Assembly (NCBI RefSeq): GCF_024806835.1
Contig: NZ_JANTYU010000001.1
Location: 1,178,001 to 1,242,000 of the forward strand
From: Xanthomonas sp. 3793
GTDB lineage: Bacteria; Pseudomonadota; Gammaproteobacteria; Xanthomonadales; Xanthomonadaceae
Reading direction: 5' to 3'
Length of the DNA stretch: 64,000 bases
Shown: in pieces, positions 8,687-18,431 of the stretch
Layout: each line of letters begins with the position of its first letter
How positions within the stretch are numbered: position 1 is the first letter of the stretch
The notes under the pieces: generated by a model
Seen by the model: the letters and a program-made list of their open reading frames with translations, nothing else
What the model was told of the DNA's origin: nothing
Databases searched by the model: none
Program-made: the position numbers and the translations under genes

Positions 8687-9640
8687 ATGCACCGCATACT
8701 TGCGGCTCCGTTCGCTCAAGCCAATCGCGTGCATCACCGCGTCTTCCGCTCTCTTTCGCCCGTAATGCTTCCGGTGTTGGTCGCCGCCCTGCTGGCAGGT
8801 GCGCCGCCCGCCGCTGCGCAACAGCGCTGGCATTGGAACGGCGGCGCGGCACCGGCCGCGTCGCGCACCCTATCGACGCCAGTCGCCTCTGCCACAACGG
8901 GCACCAGCCCGGCCCTGCAACTGGAATGGCAGGCACCGGTCTATCTGGCATGGGTGACCAACCCGCTGTCCGGGCCTGCGCAGGTCCGGCTGAGCGCTCC
9001 ACCCAACGAGGATTACCGCGCCGTGCCGCAACTGCCGCTCACGGTGCTGATGGCTGCGCACGAGCGTCGCCTGCTGGCACGACTGTACCCGGCCAGCAAC
9101 CAGCGCACCCTGGGTGGGCTGGGACTCAAGCTCGACATCGTGCCTGGCGATCCTCAGGCGCAGCCGCAGCCGGCGGGCTATCAGCTGCCGTTCCGCGATG
9201 CGCCGGTGCAGGTGGATCAGGGCTTCGGCGGCCAGTTCAGCCATGCCGATCTACCCAACTGGTATGCGGTGGACTTCGCCCTTCCCCAGGGCACGCCGGT
9301 GCTGGCCGCGCGCGAGGGCGTAGTCATGGAGATACGCAAAGACGTCGCTGAAAGCAGCGTCCACGACCCTGGCGCGGGCGGCGGCAACCTGGTGCGGGTG
9401 CTGCACGCCGACGGCAGCATGGCGCTGTACGCCCATCTGGTCCCGAACGGCGTGGCAGTGCACGCCGGCCAGCGGGTCGGCGCCGGCGAACGGCTCGGCG
9501 CCTCGGGCAATACCGGCTACAGCACCGCCGCGCACCTGCATTTCTCGGTGCAGCGCAACGCCGATCTGCAACTGGTGTCGGTACCGTTCCGGATGTGGGG
9601 CCCGCGGGGCGAGCTGCACTTCCCCTCGCCGGCCCCTTAG
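8687..9640 (+). CDS. M23 family metallopeptidase
   Basis: A 317-residue exported protein. Its C-terminal half is a LytM/M23 domain: FSHADLPNWYAVDFALPQGT supplies the first zinc ligands, YAHL and the terminal HLHFSVQ complete the site. It likely cleaves peptidoglycan cross-bridges in the periplasm or regulates an amidase. The N-terminus has a hydrophobic segment VLVAALLAGAPPAAA and a cleavage site AQQ. ATG 8687 gives a long basic leader; an in-frame ATG at 8765 would give a more usual signal peptide, so the start is uncertain. Divergent from the met operon. Confidence 0.88.
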   Translation: MHRILAAPFAQANRVHHRVFRSLSPVMLPVLVAALLAGAPPAAAQQRWHWNGGAAPAASRTLSTPVASATTGTSPALQLEWQAPVYLAWVTNPLSGPAQVRLSAPPNEDYRAVPQLPLTVLMAAHERRLLARLYPASNQRTLGGLGLKLDIVPGDPQAQPQPAGYQLPFRDAPVQVDQGFGGQFSHADLPNWYAVDFALPQGTPVLAAREGVVMEIRKDVAESSVHDPGAGGGNLVRVLHADGSMALYAHLVPNGVAVHAGQRVGAGERLGASGNTGYSTAAHLHFSVQRNADLQLVSVPFRMWGPRGELHFPSPAP

Positions 9641-9763
9641 CACTGACGTCCCGGCGCCCCGATGCCACCTGGCCGCCGGTCCGCAAAGGCCCGTTGCGCC
9701 GAAGCCGCTATAATCGTCGGCTTCCTCAGTTTCCGCAGGCGTCCGACCGGGCGCGCACCGCCC

Positions 9764-11368
9764 ATGTCCGAAGTCTCCAACGAAGCCGCGCGCCGCCGCA
9801 CCTTCGCCATCATCTCCCACCCCGATGCGGGCAAGACCACGCTGACCGAGAAGCTGCTGCTGTTCGGCGGTGCGATCCAGATGGCCGGCTCGGTGAAGGG
9901 CCGCAAGGCCGCCCGTCACGCCACCTCGGACTGGATGGCGCTGGAAAAGGAACGCGGCATCTCGGTCACCTCCTCGGTGATGCAGTTCCCGTACGAGGGC
10001 AAGATCGTCAACCTGCTCGACACTCCCGGCCACGCCGACTTCGGCGAGGACACCTATCGCGTGCTGACCGCAGTGGACTCGGCGCTGATGGTGATCGACG
10101 TGGCCAAGGGCGTGGAGGAACGCACCATCAAGCTGATGGAAGTCTGCCGCCTGCGCGACACCCCCATCATGACCTTCATCAACAAGCTCGATCGCGAAGG
10201 CAAGAACCCGATCGATCTGCTGGATGAAGTGGAAACCGTGCTGGGCATCCAGTGCGCGCCGGTGACCTGGCCGATCGGCATGGGCCAACGCCTGAAGGGC
10301 GTGGTGCATCTGATCAGCGGCGAAGTGCACCTGTACGAACAGGGCCGCAACTTCACCCGCCAGGATTCGACCATCTTCCCGTCCCTTGAGGCGCCCGGCC
10401 TGGCCGAAAAGATCGGCGAGCAGATGCTGGCCGAGCTGCGCGACGAACTGGAACTGGTGCAGGGCGCCAGCAACGCCTTCGATCTGGCGGCCTACCGCGC
10501 CGGCCAGCAGACACCGGTGTTTTTCGGCTCGGGCGTCAACAACTTCGGCGTGCAGCCGCTGCTGGACTTCTTCATCGAGCACGCACCGCCGCCGCAGGCG
10601 CGCGACACCACCGGACGCCGCGTCGAGGCGACCGAAGCCAAGCTCAGCGGCTTCGTGTTCAAGATCCAGGCCAACATGGACCCGCAGCATCGCGACCGCG
10701 TGGCCTTCATGCGCGTGTGCTCGGGCAAGTTCGCCGCCGGCATGAAAGCGCTGCACGTGCGCAGCGGCAAGGAACTCAAACTCGCCAACGCACTGACCTT
10801 CATGGCCAGCGACCGCGAAATCGCCGCCGAAGCGTGGCCGGGCGATGTCATCGGCATCCACAACCACGGCACCATTTCCATCGGCGACACCTTCACCGAA
10901 GGCGAATCGCTGTCGTTCACCGGCATCCCCAACTTCGCGCCGGAACTGTTCCGCCGCGCACGCCTGCGCGACCCGCTCAAGCTCAAGCAGCTGCAGAAGG
11001 GCCTGGCGCAGCTGTCCGAGGAAGGCGCCACGCAGTTCTTCCGCCCGTTGATGAGCAACGATCTGATCCTGGGCGCGGTGGGCGTGCTGCAGTTCGACGT
11101 GGTGGCCTACCGGCTCAAGGACGAATACGGCGTGGATGCGATCTTCGAACCGGTGAGCGTCACCACCGCGCGCTGGGTGCATTGCGACAACGCCAAGAAG
11201 CTGGAGGAATTCCGCGAGAAGAACGCCGGCAACCTGGGCGTGGATGCGGCCGGTCAGTTGGTCTATCTCGCACCGACGCGCGTCAACCTGCAGCTGGCGC
11301 AGGAACGTGCGCCGGATGTGCGCTTCTCGGCAACGCGCGAACACGCGCACGCCAAGGCAATCGACTGA
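9764..11368 (+). CDS. prfC: Peptide chain release factor 3
   Basis: A 534-residue translational GTPase that recycles RF1/RF2 from the ribosome. GTP-binding motifs are visible: HPDAGKTT (G1), [14 protein letters not shown] (G3) and NKLDRE (G4), followed by the EF-G-like domains. RF3 proteins are usually about 530 residues. ATG 9764 begins [21 protein letters not shown], matching the family; the longer open frame upstream is non-homologous. It is a single gene between an M23 peptidase and a hemolysin III family protein. Confidence 0.97.
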   Translation: MSEVSNEAARRRTFAIISHPDAGKTTLTEKLLLFGGAIQMAGSVKGRKAARHATSDWMALEKERGISVTSSVMQFPYEGKIVNLLDTPGHADFGEDTYRVLTAVDSALMVIDVAKGVEERTIKLMEVCRLRDTPIMTFINKLDREGKNPIDLLDEVETVLGIQCAPVTWPIGMGQRLKGVVHLISGEVHLYEQGRNFTRQDSTIFPSLEAPGLAEKIGEQMLAELRDELELVQGASNAFDLAAYRAGQQTPVFFGSGVNNFGVQPLLDFFIEHAPPPQARDTTGRRVEATEAKLSGFVFKIQANMDPQHRDRVAFMRVCSGKFAAGMKALHVRSGKELKLANALTFMASDREIAAEAWPGDVIGIHNHGTISIGDTFTEGESLSFTGIPNFAPELFRRARLRDPLKLKQLQKGLAQLSEEGATQFFRPLMSNDLILGAVGVLQFDVVAYRLKDEYGVDAIFEPVSVTTARWVHCDNAKKLEEFREKNAGNLGVDAAGQLVYLAPTRVNLQLAQERAPDVRFSATREHAHAKAID

Positions 11369-11441
11369 CATAGACCAGGATCGCTAAGGAAGCGCAACGG
11401 CTGGCGATGCGATTTGCGTGCAGTTACGGTACCTTTTTGGC

Positions 11442-12086
11442 ATGAACGCAGACGCCTCCCCCTCGACCGACCTGCGCGACGAAATCGCCAGCGCCGTGAC
11501 CCACGGCCTGGGTGCCATCGCCGCCCTGGCAGGCGGTTCGGTGCTGATCACACTGGCCGCCATCTATGGCGATGGCTGGCAATTGGCCACCTCCATCGTG
11601 TTCAGTGCCACGCTGGTGTTGCTCTACGTCGCCTCCACGCTGTTCCACGCAATCCCGCATCCGGGCGCCAAAGCGCGCCTGCAGGTGCTGGATCACTGCG
11701 CGATCTACCTGTTGATCGCCGGCACCTATACGCCCTTTACGCTGATCAATTTGCGTGGCACCTGGGGCTGGGGATTGTTCGCCGCCATCTGGACGATCGC
11801 CGCCGCCGGGGTGCTCTTCAAACTGTTCTTCACCGGCCGCTTTCGCTTGCTGTCGACGGTTCTCTACCTGGCCATGGGCTGGCTGATCATCGTGGCCATC
11901 AAGCCTCTGCTGGTTGCGGTGGACACGTGGTCGCTGTGCTGGCTGCTCGCTGGCGGGCTTTTCTATACCTTGGGCACCTACTTCTATCAGCGCGACACGC
12001 AACGCTACTTCCACGCGATCTGGCACCTGTTCGTGCTCGCCGGTAGCGCCTGCCACTTCGTTGCGGTGGTCGAACAGGTCATGTGA
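11442..12086 (+). CDS. Hemolysin III family (YqfA/TrhA) membrane protein
   Basis: A 214-residue inner-membrane protein with seven hydrophobic segments. The motifs ASAVTHGLGAIAALAGG, STLFHAIPH, DHCAIYLLIAGTYTPF and the C-terminal HLFVLAGSACHF carry the conserved His/Asp of the PAQR/hemolysin III superfamily, which bind a metal at the membrane. In other bacteria the family is tied to membrane-fluidity homeostasis; haemolysis is not implied. ATG 11442 is preferred over GTG 11418 as it starts the soluble N-terminus typical of the family. Confidence 0.9.
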   Translation: MNADASPSTDLRDEIASAVTHGLGAIAALAGGSVLITLAAIYGDGWQLATSIVFSATLVLLYVASTLFHAIPHPGAKARLQVLDHCAIYLLIAGTYTPFTLINLRGTWGWGLFAAIWTIAAAGVLFKLFFTGRFRLLSTVLYLAMGWLIIVAIKPLLVAVDTWSLCWLLAGGLFYTLGTYFYQRDTQRYFHAIWHLFVLAGSACHFVAVVEQVM

Positions 12087-12143
12087 TCGAATGGTGCCGG
12101 CCCGTTCGCACGCCGTGCACAAGTCATCGCCAACCATGCGCAC

Positions 12144-14099
12144 GTGAACAACGTGACCCATGCTGCCGATTCCCACGCCTCCCGTACGCTGCGCCGTCGA
12201 CGCTGGCTGATCGGGCTTGGCGGTGTTGCCGCCGTCCTGGCGATCTTCGTGTTGCTATTCGACTGGAACTGGCTACGCGGCCCGGTCGAACGCATCGTCA
12301 GCGCCAAGACCGGCCGCGAGTTCCGGCTGGGACATCTGGATGTGGACCTGGGCCGCACCACCACGGTTCGCGGCGAGCGGCTGCAGCTGGCGAATGCCGC
12401 GTGGTCCAAGCGCGGTGCGATGGCAGAACTGAACGCCGCCGAGATCGACGTCGAGCTATGGCCCCTGCTGCGCGGCAAGGTACGGCTGCCGGAAATCCGC
12501 CTCGATCAGCCCACCGTCCTGCTGGAAGCCGGCAACGACACGCACCCGGGTAACTGGGTGTTCGACGATCAGGATGGCAATGGCAGCATGCCGCGGCTGG
12601 GCCGGTTGCTGGTGACCAAGGGACGGCTGCGCTACATCGACGACGACGCGCGTTCAGATATCGATGTGGCCATCAATAGCCTGGCGCCTGCGCGCAGCGA
12701 TCAACGTGCAGCACCAATCGGCATCGACGGAAAGGGTCGCTGGAAGGGTTACCCGTTCACGCTGAAAGGCAACACAGCCTCGCCGCTCGAGCTGAGCCAG
12801 AGCGAGCATCCCTTCCGCATCGATCTACGCGGCAGCGCCGGCGCCACCCGCACGCATGTGCGCGGCACCCTGACCAATCCGTTCCAGTTCCGTGTCTTCG
12901 ATCTGCAGATGGCGCTCAGTGGCCAGGACATGCAAGACCTTTACCCGCTGACCGGCGTCGCCATGCCCTCCACGCCACCGTACACACTCGATGGGCGGCT
13001 GCGCCGCGATGGCCAGGTGTGGCGCTACGAGAAGTTCACCGGCACCGCCGGCGACAGCGATCTGTCCGGCACGGCCGAGGTGGACCTGCGCAACAAACGC
13101 CCGTTGCTGCGCGCCGACCTGGCATCCAGGCGGCTGGATTTCGACGACCTGGCCGGTTTTGTCGGTGCACCGCCCAAAACAGGCGGCGACGAATCGGCCA
13201 ACGCACAACAGAAGAAACAGGCAGCGCAACTTGCCGCCAGCGCGCGGATCCTGCCGACCACGCCCTACGACCTGACCAAACTGCGCGCGATGGATGCACA
13301 GGTGCGCTGGCGCGCGCAGCGCATCAATGCGCCGTCGTGGCCACTGGACGACATGGATGCGTCGCTGACGTTGAAGGACGGTCTGCTGCAGCTGGACCCG
13401 CTGAATTTTGGCGTGGCCGGTGGCGACATCCGCTCGGCCATCCGCATGGACGCGCGCAACCCCGTCATCGTCACGCAGCTGAAGGCAGGCATTCGCGGCA
13501 TTCGGCTGGATCGGCTGTTTCCGGATGCCGCGCTCGCCAAGCAGGCTTCAGGCGCAATCGGCGGCGCGCTGGATCTGCGTGGCCGCGGCAATTCAATTGC
13601 CGCCATGCTCGGCAGCGCGGACGGCTCGATCGGCGTCGGCATGGGCCGCGGCCATGTCGGCAACCTGATCATGGAACTGGCCGGCCTGGACATCGCCGAA
13701 TCGCTGAAATACCTGTTCACCACCGACCGGCAGATTCCGGTGCGTTGCATGTTCGGGGATTTCGCCGTCAAGGACGGGCTCATGCAATCGCGCGCCCTGG
13801 CCTTCGACAGCACCGACACCATCATCGTCGGCGAGGGCAACATCAGCTTGAAGGACGAAACCCTGGATCTGCTGCTGCGCCCGCGCCCGAAGGACCGCAG
13901 CATCCTCAGCCTGCGCTCGCCGCTGCGCGTGGGCGGAACCTTCAAGGATCCGTCGTTTCATCCCGACTACAAGGCGCTCGGCCTGCGTGGCGCAATCGCG
14001 ATCGGCCTGGGCATGATCGCCCCGCCCGCCGCCCTGCTGGCCACCTTCGAACCAGGGCCGGGCAAGGACAGCAAATGCGGCGGCAAGTACGCCAAGTAA
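12144..14099 (+). CDS. AsmA family protein
   Basis: A 651-residue protein with one N-terminal membrane anchor (WLIGLGGVAAVLAIFVLLF, about residues 22-40) and a large periplasmic beta-rich region. The start WNWLRGPVERIVSAKTGREF and the C-terminal AsmA_2-type segment with SLKDETLDLLLRPRPKD and LRVGGTFKDPSF mark the AsmA family, thought to influence outer-membrane assembly or lipid transport between membranes. It starts with GTG at 12144; no in-frame ATG lies between the upstream stop and the membrane anchor. Convergent with the CBS-domain gene. Confidence 0.88.
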   Translation: MNNVTHAADSHASRTLRRRRWLIGLGGVAAVLAIFVLLFDWNWLRGPVERIVSAKTGREFRLGHLDVDLGRTTTVRGERLQLANAAWSKRGAMAELNAAEIDVELWPLLRGKVRLPEIRLDQPTVLLEAGNDTHPGNWVFDDQDGNGSMPRLGRLLVTKGRLRYIDDDARSDIDVAINSLAPARSDQRAAPIGIDGKGRWKGYPFTLKGNTASPLELSQSEHPFRIDLRGSAGATRTHVRGTLTNPFQFRVFDLQMALSGQDMQDLYPLTGVAMPSTPPYTLDGRLRRDGQVWRYEKFTGTAGDSDLSGTAEVDLRNKRPLLRADLASRRLDFDDLAGFVGAPPKTGGDESANAQQKKQAAQLAASARILPTTPYDLTKLRAMDAQVRWRAQRINAPSWPLDDMDASLTLKDGLLQLDPLNFGVAGGDIRSAIRMDARNPVIVTQLKAGIRGIRLDRLFPDAALAKQASGAIGGALDLRGRGNSIAAMLGSADGSIGVGMGRGHVGNLIMELAGLDIAESLKYLFTTDRQIPVRCMFGDFAVKDGLMQSRALAFDSTDTIIVGEGNISLKDETLDLLLRPRPKDRSILSLRSPLRVGGTFKDPSFHPDYKALGLRGAIAIGLGMIAPPAALLATFEPGPGKDSKCGGKYAK

Positions 14100-14114
14100 C
14101 TGCTCGCGCCGCCC

Positions 14115-14543
14115 TCAGCTGGCGATATAGCGCTGCAGTTGATCGATGTCGCGCTGCTGCATCTCGATCACCGCCTTGACCAGGTCGCCGATCGAGATCA
14201 CGCCCTGCACGCGGCCGTTTTCGACCACCGGCAGATGCCGGAAGCGGCCATCGGTCATCAACTGCATGCAGCGCTCCACGGTCTCCGACGGCGACACCGT
14301 CACCACCTGCGTACTCATGATCTCCGCCACGCTGGTGGTGGCCGACGAGCGATCGTGCAACACCACCTTGCGCGCGTAATCGCGTTCGGACACGATGCCG
14401 ACGAGCCGCTCCCCGTCCATCACCAACACCGCACCGATGCCCTTTTCGGCCATCAGCCGGATCGCCTCGATCACTGCGGCATCGGCGGCAACCGCGAACA
14501 CCTCAACCTGTTTGGTCCCCAACAGCTGTCGTACGGTCTGCAT
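14115..14543 (-). CDS. CBS-domain protein
   Basis: A 142-residue cytoplasmic protein made of two CBS motifs (about residues 8-65 and 72-130), with the typical GIGAVLVMDGERLVGIVSERD and RHLPVVENGRVQGVISIGDLVK. Such paired CBS modules bind adenine nucleotides and act as energy or redox sensors; the regulated partner cannot be told from sequence. The start lies inside the last 41 bases of the upstream glycosyltransferase gene, so the two are probably coupled in the mtgA-glycosyltransferase-CBS transcript. Confidence 0.9.
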   Translation of the reverse strand: MQTVRQLLGTKQVEVFAVAADAAVIEAIRLMAEKGIGAVLVMDGERLVGIVSERDYARKVVLHDRSSATTSVAEIMSTQVVTVSPSETVERCMQLMTDGRFRHLPVVENGRVQGVISIGDLVKAVIEMQQRDIDQLQRYIAS

Positions 14544-15549
14544 GGCCCGCTCCGCGCTTGGTCTGGTCGTCGCAGACTACTCCCACCGCGCCGCGGTGGG
14601 TATCGACCAGGTACAGCGGGCGCTGCTTGGCCTCGTCGTACAACCGGCCCAGGTATTCGCCGATCAACCCCAATGCAATCAACTGGATACCGCCCAGAAA
14701 CAGGATCACCGACATCATGGTCGGCCAGCCGGCCACCGGGTCGCCGATCAGCGCCGCCTTGACCACCACCCAGGCCCCGAACAGAAATGCCACCAGCGCG
14801 GTCATCAGCCCCAGGTAGGTCGCCGCGCGCAGCGGCACCGTGGAAAAACTGGTGATGCCGTCCAGCGCGAAATTCCATAGCCGCCAGACCGTGAACTTGC
14901 TGTTCCCGGACAAGCGCGGCTCGCGTCGGTACGGCAACGCCACCTGACGGAATCCCACCCAGCCGAACAAGCCCTTCATGAAGCGGTGCCGTTCGCGCAA
15001 CTGCTGCAGGGCCTGCACCACTCGTGGCGAAAGCAGCCGGAAATCGCCGGTATCGGCCGGGATCGGCGTGCGCGACAAGCGCCCAATGACGCGATAGAAC
15101 GCGTGTGCGGCGCCGCGCTTGAGCCAGCCCTCGCCCTCGCGAAAGATGCGCGTCCCAAAGATATTGTCGTAGCCGGCGCGCCAGAGAGCGACGAATTCGG
15201 GAATCAGTTCCGGCGGATCCTGCCCGTCTGCGTCGAGCAGCACCACCGCGCCCGGCAGCACATGATCCAGGCCTGCGGATACCGCCACTTCCTTGCCGAA
15301 ATTACGCGATAGCCGAAGCGCACTGACCTGCGCATCGTCCTGCGCAAGTGCCTGCAGGACGTTCCAGGTGTCGTCGGTGCTGCCGTCATCGACATACAGC
15401 ACACGCGTCTGCAAGCCATGCAAGCCCGCCAGCACCGCGCACAGGCGCGGATGCAGCAGCGGAATGCTGGTTTCTTCGTTGAAGGCCGCGATCACGACCG
15501 TGATGCGTTCGGTGACGGCCGGCAGTTGGGCGTCGTCGATGGTCCTCAC
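14503..15549 (-). CDS. GT2 glycosyltransferase, polyprenyl-phosphate type
   Basis: A 348-residue family 2 glycosyltransferase. ITVVIAAFNEE and LYVDDGSTDDTW are the nucleotide-sugar-binding start, VVLLDADGQDPPELIP carries the metal-binding DxD, and GDFRLLSPRV is the acceptor loop. Two membrane helices near residues 235-300 make it resemble DPM1/GtrB enzymes that load a sugar onto undecaprenyl or dolichyl phosphate for transfer across the inner membrane. GTG 15549 lies one base after the mtgA stop. The target glycan is unknown. Confidence 0.9.
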   Translation of the reverse strand: MRTIDDAQLPAVTERITVVIAAFNEETSIPLLHPRLCAVLAGLHGLQTRVLYVDDGSTDDTWNVLQALAQDDAQVSALRLSRNFGKEVAVSAGLDHVLPGAVVLLDADGQDPPELIPEFVALWRAGYDNIFGTRIFREGEGWLKRGAAHAFYRVIGRLSRTPIPADTGDFRLLSPRVVQALQQLRERHRFMKGLFGWVGFRQVALPYRREPRLSGNSKFTVWRLWNFALDGITSFSTVPLRAATYLGLMTALVAFLFGAWVVVKAALIGDPVAGWPTMMSVILFLGGIQLIALGLIGEYLGRLYDEAKQRPLYLVDTHRGAVGVVCDDQTKRGAGHADRTTAVGDQTG

Positions 15550-15550
15550 C

Positions 15551-16288
15551 TCACTGCGCCTGCAGATACGCAGCGCCGCCCAGCTGGCGCGCCTGCCGCT
15601 GGATCCAGGCGGTGCGTCGCTGCACGTAGGCGCCGGGCCGGCGCGCATCGTAGCGGCGCGGAGAGGGCAATACTGCGGCCAGACGCGCCGACTCGGTGGG
15701 CGACAGGCCTGCCGCATCCTTGCCCCAGAACTGCCGCGCCGCCGCCTGCGCGCCATAGACCCCGTCGCCGAATTCGGCCACGTTGAGGTACATCTCCAGA
15801 ATGCGCTGCTTGGGCCACAACAGCTCGATCAACACGGTGTACCAGGCCTCCAGGCCCTTGCGCACCCAGCTGCGCCCCTGCCAGAGAAAGACATTCTTGG
15901 CTACCTGCTGACTGATGGTGCTGGCCCCGCGCACGCGCCCGCCACGCGCATTGTGATCGCGTGCCTTCTCGATCGCCTGCAGATCGAAGCCGTGGTGCAC
16001 CGGAAACTGCTGATCCTCGGCAGCGACCACCGAAATCGGCAGGCTGGCGGCGATCTGATCGTAATCGCGCCACTGCTGATGCAGGGAAAAGCTCCCATCC
16101 CCCTCGCCCCAGGCTTCCAGGTAGCGCCCGACCATCATGCTGCTGATCGGCGGGTCGACCACCCGCAGCGCCAGCACCTGCAGCACGCTCGCCGCAGCAA
16201 ACAGCAGCGGCGCCGCCAGGATCCAGCGCAGCCAGCGCCGCCGCCGCGGTGGTGTCACCTGCTTGCCATCCAATGCATCCGTCCCCAT
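15551..16288 (-). CDS. mtgA: Monofunctional peptidoglycan transglycosylase
   Basis: A 245-residue inner-membrane enzyme polymerising lipid II into glycan strands. After a basic N-terminus and one membrane helix (about 22-42) the GT51 motifs appear: [14 protein letters not shown] with the catalytic Glu, [35 protein letters not shown]. No penicillin-binding domain follows, so it is the monofunctional type at usual length. ATG 16288 gives [10 protein letters not shown] before the helix. First gene of a three-gene minus-strand set, divergent from hslO. Confidence 0.95.
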   Translation of the reverse strand: MGTDALDGKQVTPPRRRRWLRWILAAPLLFAAASVLQVLALRVVDPPISSMMVGRYLEAWGEGDGSFSLHQQWRDYDQIAASLPISVVAAEDQQFPVHHGFDLQAIEKARDHNARGGRVRGASTISQQVAKNVFLWQGRSWVRKGLEAWYTVLIELLWPKQRILEMYLNVAEFGDGVYGAQAAARQFWGKDAAGLSPTESARLAAVLPSPRRYDARRPGAYVQRRTAWIQRQARQLGGAAYLQAQ

Positions 16289-16363
16289 TAGTTCGCTTCG
16301 ACCTTCAATCACGATGCCTGCCGCATTATCCGGCAACCAGCGTCCCTTACGTCCGATGTCTCC

Positions 16364-17254
16364 ATGACCGATCACGACCAGCTTTCCCGTTTCCTGCTGC
16401 CTGCCGCCGGCGTGCGTGGCGTCCATGTGCGTCTGACCAAGGCCTGGCACGATGTCCAGGGCGCGGCCGAGTACCCGCCTGCCGCGCGCCAGCTGCTGGG
16501 CGAAGCGGCAGTGGCGGCTGCCCTGTTCACCGGCCACACCAAGGTCGACGGGCGCCTGTCGGTGCAGCTGCGCGGTAACGACACCCTGCGCACACTGTTT
16601 GCCGAATGCACCGCTGCGGGGACCTTGCGCGGCATCGTGCAACTGGCCGAGGGTGCCGACGCGCCCACCGACCTGCGCGAGCTGGGCGAGGCCGCGCTGC
16701 TGGCGATCACCATCGAAAACCCCGGCCTGGACCCCCGCGAACCGCAGCGCTACCAGAGCTTGGTGGGCATGCAGGCCCCGGATCTGGCCGAAGCCTTCGA
16801 AACCTATTTCCAGCAGTCCGAGCAGTTGCCGACCCGCCTGCTGCTGGCCGCCGGCCCGGATCAGGCCGCCGGCCTGCTGCTGCAGAAACTGCCTGGCGAT
16901 GAAGGCGACAACGACGGCTGGACCCGCATCGGCGCCCTGTTCGACACCCTCGGTGCGCCCGAGCTGTTGTCGGTGGCCGGCGAAGACCTGTTGCACCGCC
17001 TGTTCCACGAAGAAGACCCGCAGTTGCTGGGCGGCAAACCGCTGAGCTTCGGCTGCTCCTGCTCTCGCGAGCGGGTTGCGTCGATGCTGGAATCGCTGGG
17101 TGAGGAAGAGGCGCGCGCAGCCGCCGAGGAGACCGGCGAAGTGGAGGTCCGCTGCGAGTTCTGTGGCCGCGAGTATCACTTTGCGTTGACCGAGTTGACC
17201 GTACTTTTCAGCAAGGCGCAGCCCTCTCAGCAGGCGCCGGAACGGTTGCAATAG
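16364..17254 (+). CDS. hslO: Hsp33 redox-regulated chaperonin
   Basis: A 296-residue cytoplasmic holdase switched on by oxidation. The C-terminal zinc centre has the expected spacing: C231-S-C233 (FGCSCS) and C264-EF-C267 (RCEFCGREY). The N-terminal domain starts [20 protein letters not shown] as in the family. Disulfide formation with zinc release would unfold the linker and expose the client-binding surface. Alone on the plus strand, sharing a short promoter region with mtgA. Confidence 0.96.
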   Translation: MTDHDQLSRFLLPAAGVRGVHVRLTKAWHDVQGAAEYPPAARQLLGEAAVAAALFTGHTKVDGRLSVQLRGNDTLRTLFAECTAAGTLRGIVQLAEGADAPTDLRELGEAALLAITIENPGLDPREPQRYQSLVGMQAPDLAEAFETYFQQSEQLPTRLLLAAGPDQAAGLLLQKLPGDEGDNDGWTRIGALFDTLGAPELLSVAGEDLLHRLFHEEDPQLLGGKPLSFGCSCSRERVASMLESLGEEEARAAAEETGEVEVRCEFCGREYHFALTELTVLFSKAQPSQQAPERLQ

Positions 17255-17373
17255 ATAGCATTGGCGGTGCGTTGTGGGGAACGCGACCACTTGTTAAATA
17301 ATCATAAACGCCCTAGCATTCCCATTGCCCGCTCTCGGGAACTTAACAACTGCCCCTGGGTCTGAACTCTGGT

Positions 17374-18243
17374 ATGCGACACCTTCTGCGCCTTCCGCTC
17401 GCTTTGCTGGTTGCCCTTGCGGCAGCCACGGGTGTGCATGCGCAGTCCACGTCCCAGCAGTTGCGCGAGAGCACCATCCTGCCGGTGTGGAACAAGGGCA
17501 GCGGCAAGGTGGAGGCCTTTCTGTATCTGGAACCCACTGGCGAGCAGAAGGCCGGCGCGCGTTGGCACTTCGGCCGCAATTCGCTGGATGCCGCGTTCGG
17601 CCTGACCTCGGGCGATTCGCTGGGCCTGCTCTGCAATAGCAGCCGCGGCACCAACATCAGCGGTCTCGCCAGTCACTGCCTGCTCGCCGGCATTGGCGAC
17701 GATGAAGAAGACAGCGCCGCCGCATCGCGCCGGGTTTCCGGAACGCTGGGCTTCAATCGCGCCGGCGGCCGTGTAGGCGTCACCGCCGGCACCGGTCGCG
17801 ACACGCTGCCAGCGTGGTTGATCGGTGCCGGCAAGGCACCACTGACCCGCGTCGAGCAGAACGATCTGACCGTGTTCGGCCAGAAGAACATCGGCCGCGA
17901 AGGCTTTGTTTCGATCGGTGGCACTTACGCCCGTGCGCGCCTGGTCCCGCTGGCCGACGTCTCTCCGGCCATCGCCGACCAGTGGGACAGCAAGACCCTG
18001 AGCGTCGGCGGCGGCTATGGCGCCTTTAGCGCCAATGTCATCGGGCGGGTCGTCGATGTTCCCGGCCAGCCGGAAAAATGGGAAGGCCTGGGCCTGGGCC
18101 TGACCTGGCGCACCCCGTGGAGCGGACAGTTGACGGTCGGCGCGGAGAACGTCATCTCGCGCGGCAAGAACCCGTTTGCGCCGAATAACGAGAGCAACAG
18201 TGACGGCACCATTCCTTATGTGAGGTATGAGCAAGACCTGTAA
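17374..18243 (+). CDS. Hypothetical secreted protein, beta-strand rich
   Basis: A 289-residue protein with a clear signal peptide (LLRLPLALLVALAAATGVHA then QST). The mature part alternates short polar/hydrophobic strands with many glycines (for example SVGGGYGAFSANVIG, GLGLGLTWRT) and ends with an aromatic-rich tail, which suggests an outer-membrane beta-barrel or surface protein. No family was recognised. It is followed by a strong terminator, so it is monocistronic. Confidence 0.75.
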   Translation: MRHLLRLPLALLVALAAATGVHAQSTSQQLRESTILPVWNKGSGKVEAFLYLEPTGEQKAGARWHFGRNSLDAAFGLTSGDSLGLLCNSSRGTNISGLASHCLLAGIGDDEEDSAAASRRVSGTLGFNRAGGRVGVTAGTGRDTLPAWLIGAGKAPLTRVEQNDLTVFGQKNIGREGFVSIGGTYARARLVPLADVSPAIADQWDSKTLSVGGGYGAFSANVIGRVVDVPGQPEKWEGLGLGLTWRTPWSGQLTVGAENVISRGKNPFAPNNESNSDGTIPYVRYEQDL

Positions 18244-18266
18244 TCTACTTCCGTTTTGAAATAATA

Positions 18267-18295
18267 ACGCCACCGTCACATACGGTGGCGTTTTC
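18267..18295 (+). terminator. Intrinsic terminator
   Basis: Ten-base perfect stem ACGCCACCGT (18267-18276)/ACGGTGGCGT (18282-18291), five-base loop, then TTTTC. Confidence 0.85.
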
Positions 18296-18431
18296 GTTCA
18301 TGGCGACAAAAGTTAACGGGACTTTAATTTTTAGGGACGGCCATATACCATCGGTTCACCCTGACGCCTTGGGACCGCATCTTCGGACCCGCTTGCCAGG
18401 CCAACCTAACCGTTACACGGAGAGAGAGCCC

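Noticed and set aside
9251..11371. A 706-residue minus-strand open frame antisense to prfC
   Set aside because: High-GC third-position shadow of prfC; composition (His/Arg/Val/Ala rich) and absence of any motif show it is not coding. Similar long shadows oppose fadE, the GH2 gene and the GH29 gene.
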